Assembly: GCA_035529175.1 (NCBI GenBank)
Contig: DATKXG010000364.1
Location: 1-5,615 of the forward strand
DNA: 5,615 bases
Direction of reading: 5' to 3'
DNA from: Sva-07 sp035529175
Lineage (GTDB): Bacteria; Actinomycetota; Acidimicrobiia; Acidimicrobiales; Ilumatobacteraceae
Position 1 is the stretch's first letter; each line of letters begins with the position of its first letter. Positions 4,138-5,615 of the stretch are shown piece by piece. The notes beneath the pieces were generated by a model. The model was not told where the DNA came from. It did no database searches and saw only the letters and a program-made list of their open reading frames with translations. A program made the position numbers and the translations under genes.

Positions 4138-5615
4138 GTGGGGTTCAACAACCCGTCGTGGTCGTGGAGCGAACTCGAAGCGGCGCTCTCCGGCAGGCAT
4201 GGTCGTGACGGGCGCGCCCCGGGGAGTCCGTCGTGGAACTCCGGAGGAGACGGGCCGGCGTGGAGCCGCAAGCGCCAGCCGTTCGAGGCGCCGGTCGATC
4301 TGACGACGGCGACGGTGCGTGCGTCGGCGGTTTCGTACGCCGAGTTGCACTGCCACTCGAACTTCTCGTTCCTCGACGGTGCCTCACACCCCGAGGAGCT
4401 GGCCACCGAGGCCGCCCGGCTCGGGTTGGAGGCCTTGGCGATCACCGATCACGACGGTTTCTACGGGGTGGTCCGCTTCGCCGAGGCGGCCAAGGCGGTC
4501 GGTCTCCCGACGGTGTTCGGCACGGAGATCACGCTCGCCGCGAACGATGGCAGTGTCGCCCGATCGGAGGCAGACACGCTTCGCCAGGTCGACACCGGCA
4601 TGGTGCCCGACTCGCACGCGCCCGATCCGTCCGGGACCCATCTGCTCGTCCTCGCGGAGGGCCCCGACGGTTACGCCCGGCTTTCGCGGGCGTTGAGCAC
4701 CGGACATCTCGCGGGTGAGAAGGGGGCGCCGCAGTTCGCGTTCGCCGACGTCGCCGACGCGATTGGCGGTCACGGCTGGGTGCTGACCGGGTGCCGCAAG
4801 GGAGCGGTCCCCGCCGCGTTGGTCGCCGACGGTCCTGCTGCGGCTCGACGCGAGCTCCTCCGGCTGGTCGACGCGTTCGGGCGCGACCGGGTGCTCGTCG
4901 AGCTGTGGGACCACGGCGATCCGCTCGACTCGGCACGCAACGACGCGCTCGCCGAGCTCGCTCATCGCGAGCGCGTCGACTGCGTGGCGACCAACAACGT
5001 CCACTACGCGACCCCGGCCCAGCGTCGGCTGGCGACGGCGCTCGCTGCGGTGCGATCGCGGCGAAGCCTCGACCAGATCGATCCGTGGCTGCCGGCAGCG
5101 TCGGGAGCGCATCTCCGCTCGGGAGCCGAGCAGGCCAAGCGGTTCCGGCGCTATCCGGGCGTGGTCGAGCGGGCGGCCGAGGTCGGCCGGGCGGCGGCGT
5201 TCGACCTGTCGCTCGTCGCGCCGAAGCTGCCGCCGTTTCCGTGCCCAGCCGGCCTCACCGAGATGCAGTACCTCCGTCGCGTGACCGAGGAGGGCGCCCG
5301 GCGACGCTACGGCGAACGCCCCGTTCACGCCGAGGATCTCTCGCTGCGGGCCCGGGCATGGAAGACGATCGACCACGAACTGGCGCTGATCGAACAGCTC
5401 GACTTCGCCGGGTACTTCCTGATCGTGTGGGACATCGTCGAGTTCTGCCGTCGCGTCAACATCTTCTGTCAAGGCCGCGGGAGCGCCGCCAACTCGGCGG
5501 TCTGCTACGCGATCGGCATCACCGCCGCCGACGCCGTGTCACTCGGCCTGTTGTTCGAGCGGTTCCTGTCGCCCGAGCGCGACGGTCCTCCCGACATCGA
5601 CGTCGACATCGAAAG
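4138..5615 (+). CDS. dnaE2: DnaE2 error-prone DNA polymerase (ImuC), 5' part only
   Basis: This is the catalytic subunit of the SOS mutasome: a C-family polymerase, paralogue of replicative DnaE, that copies past lesions with low fidelity together with ImuB and ImuA'. The window holds 492 codons of a protein usually near 1,050-1,100 residues. The N-terminus MGFNNPSWSWSELEAAL resembles mycobacterial DnaE2. A PHP domain follows: ELHCHSNFSFLDGAS (from about 69; His71, His73), AITDHDGF (101-108), VLTGCRKGAVPA (Cys219, Lys221) and CVATNNVHYAT (282-292). The palm begins with IFCQGRGSAANSAVCYAIG (442-460); AAN instead of AAG is typical of DnaE2. PDIDVDIE (485-492) carries the catalytic aspartates Asp488 and Asp490, equivalent to Asp401 and Asp403 of E. 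coli PolIII alpha. The third catalytic Asp and the rest lie beyond the window. GTG 4138 is chosen because it follows the SOS box and gives the family's N-terminus. No frameshift is visible. Confidence 0.95.
   Translation, partial: MGFNNPSWSWSELEAALSGRHGRDGRAPGSPSWNSGGDGPAWSRKRQPFEAPVDLTTATVRASAVSYAELHCHSNFSFLDGASHPEELATEAARLGLEALAITDHDGFYGVVRFAEAAKAVGLPTVFGTEITLAANDGSVARSEADTLRQVDTGMVPDSHAPDPSGTHLLVLAEGPDGYARLSRALSTGHLAGEKGAPQFAFADVADAIGGHGWVLTGCRKGAVPAALVADGPAAARRELLRLVDAFGRDRVLVELWDHGDPLDSARNDALAELAHRERVDCVATNNVHYATPAQRRLATALAAVRSRRSLDQIDPWLPAASGAHLRSGAEQAKRFRRYPGVVERAAEVGRAAAFDLSLVAPKLPPFPCPAGLTEMQYLRRVTEEGARRRYGERPVHAEDLSLRARAWKTIDHELALIEQLDFAGYFLIVWDIVEFCRRVNIFCQGRGSAANSAVCYAIGITAADAVSLGLLFERFLSPERDGPPDIDVDIE

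Noticed and set aside
3319..4356. N-terminal extension of the minus-strand response regulator frame
   Set aside because: The open frame is antisense to the NUDIX gene and to the dnaE2 start, is arginine-rich low complexity, and the receiver begins cleanly at ATG 3318.
4384..5472. Long minus-strand open frame opposite dnaE2
   Set aside because: It is a shadow of dnaE2 with no domain signal.

Overview
The window is very GC-rich DNA with dense, short-spaced genes. The proteins look actinobacterial, the control sites are LexA boxes of the mycobacterial type (TCGAAC-N4-GTTCGA), and the imuA'-imuB/dnaE2 mutasome architecture fits. The protein flavour and the intergenic palindromes suggest a non-mycobacterial actinobacterium, possibly Acidimicrobiia. 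That placement is an inference from style, not from a marker gene.

Layout. Positions 1-80 hold what may be the last codons of an upstream gene and a strong hairpin (43-73). A near-ideal LexA/SOS box (92-107) follows, then imuA' (120-743) and imuB (751-2517), which are 7 bases apart and read as an operon. A winged-helix response regulator (2551-3318, minus strand) converges on imuB. It is divergent from a NUDIX hydrolase gene (3489-4064, plus strand) across a 170-base intergenic region. After the NUDIX stop comes a second SOS box (4112-4127), then dnaE2/imuC (from GTG 4138), which runs off the right edge just after the first catalytic-aspartate motif.

How the genes work together. ImuA', ImuB and DnaE2 are the three parts of the actinobacterial damage-induced mutasome. 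DnaE2 is the error-prone C-family polymerase. ImuB is a catalytically dead Y-family relative that docks on the beta clamp through a QLxLW motif. ImuA' is a RecA-fold partner with a degenerate P-loop. The cassette is split by two unrelated genes, but each half keeps its own SOS box, so LexA would still co-induce both halves. At both boxes the start codon lies about 6-7 bases beyond a -10-like element, so both mRNAs may be leaderless.

Points worth a second look: the response regulator has Cys at the phospho-acceptor position and Val at the conserved Lys position, so it is probably a phosphorylation-independent pseudo-receiver. Two different long palindromes lie within the ends of reading frames: a 54-base one in frame in the imuB 5' end, and a 71-base one covering the NUDIX stop codon. 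They look like small palindromic elements tolerated at protein termini, although the second could also act as a terminator. I found no RNA gene, CRISPR array, transposase or other entirely new system.
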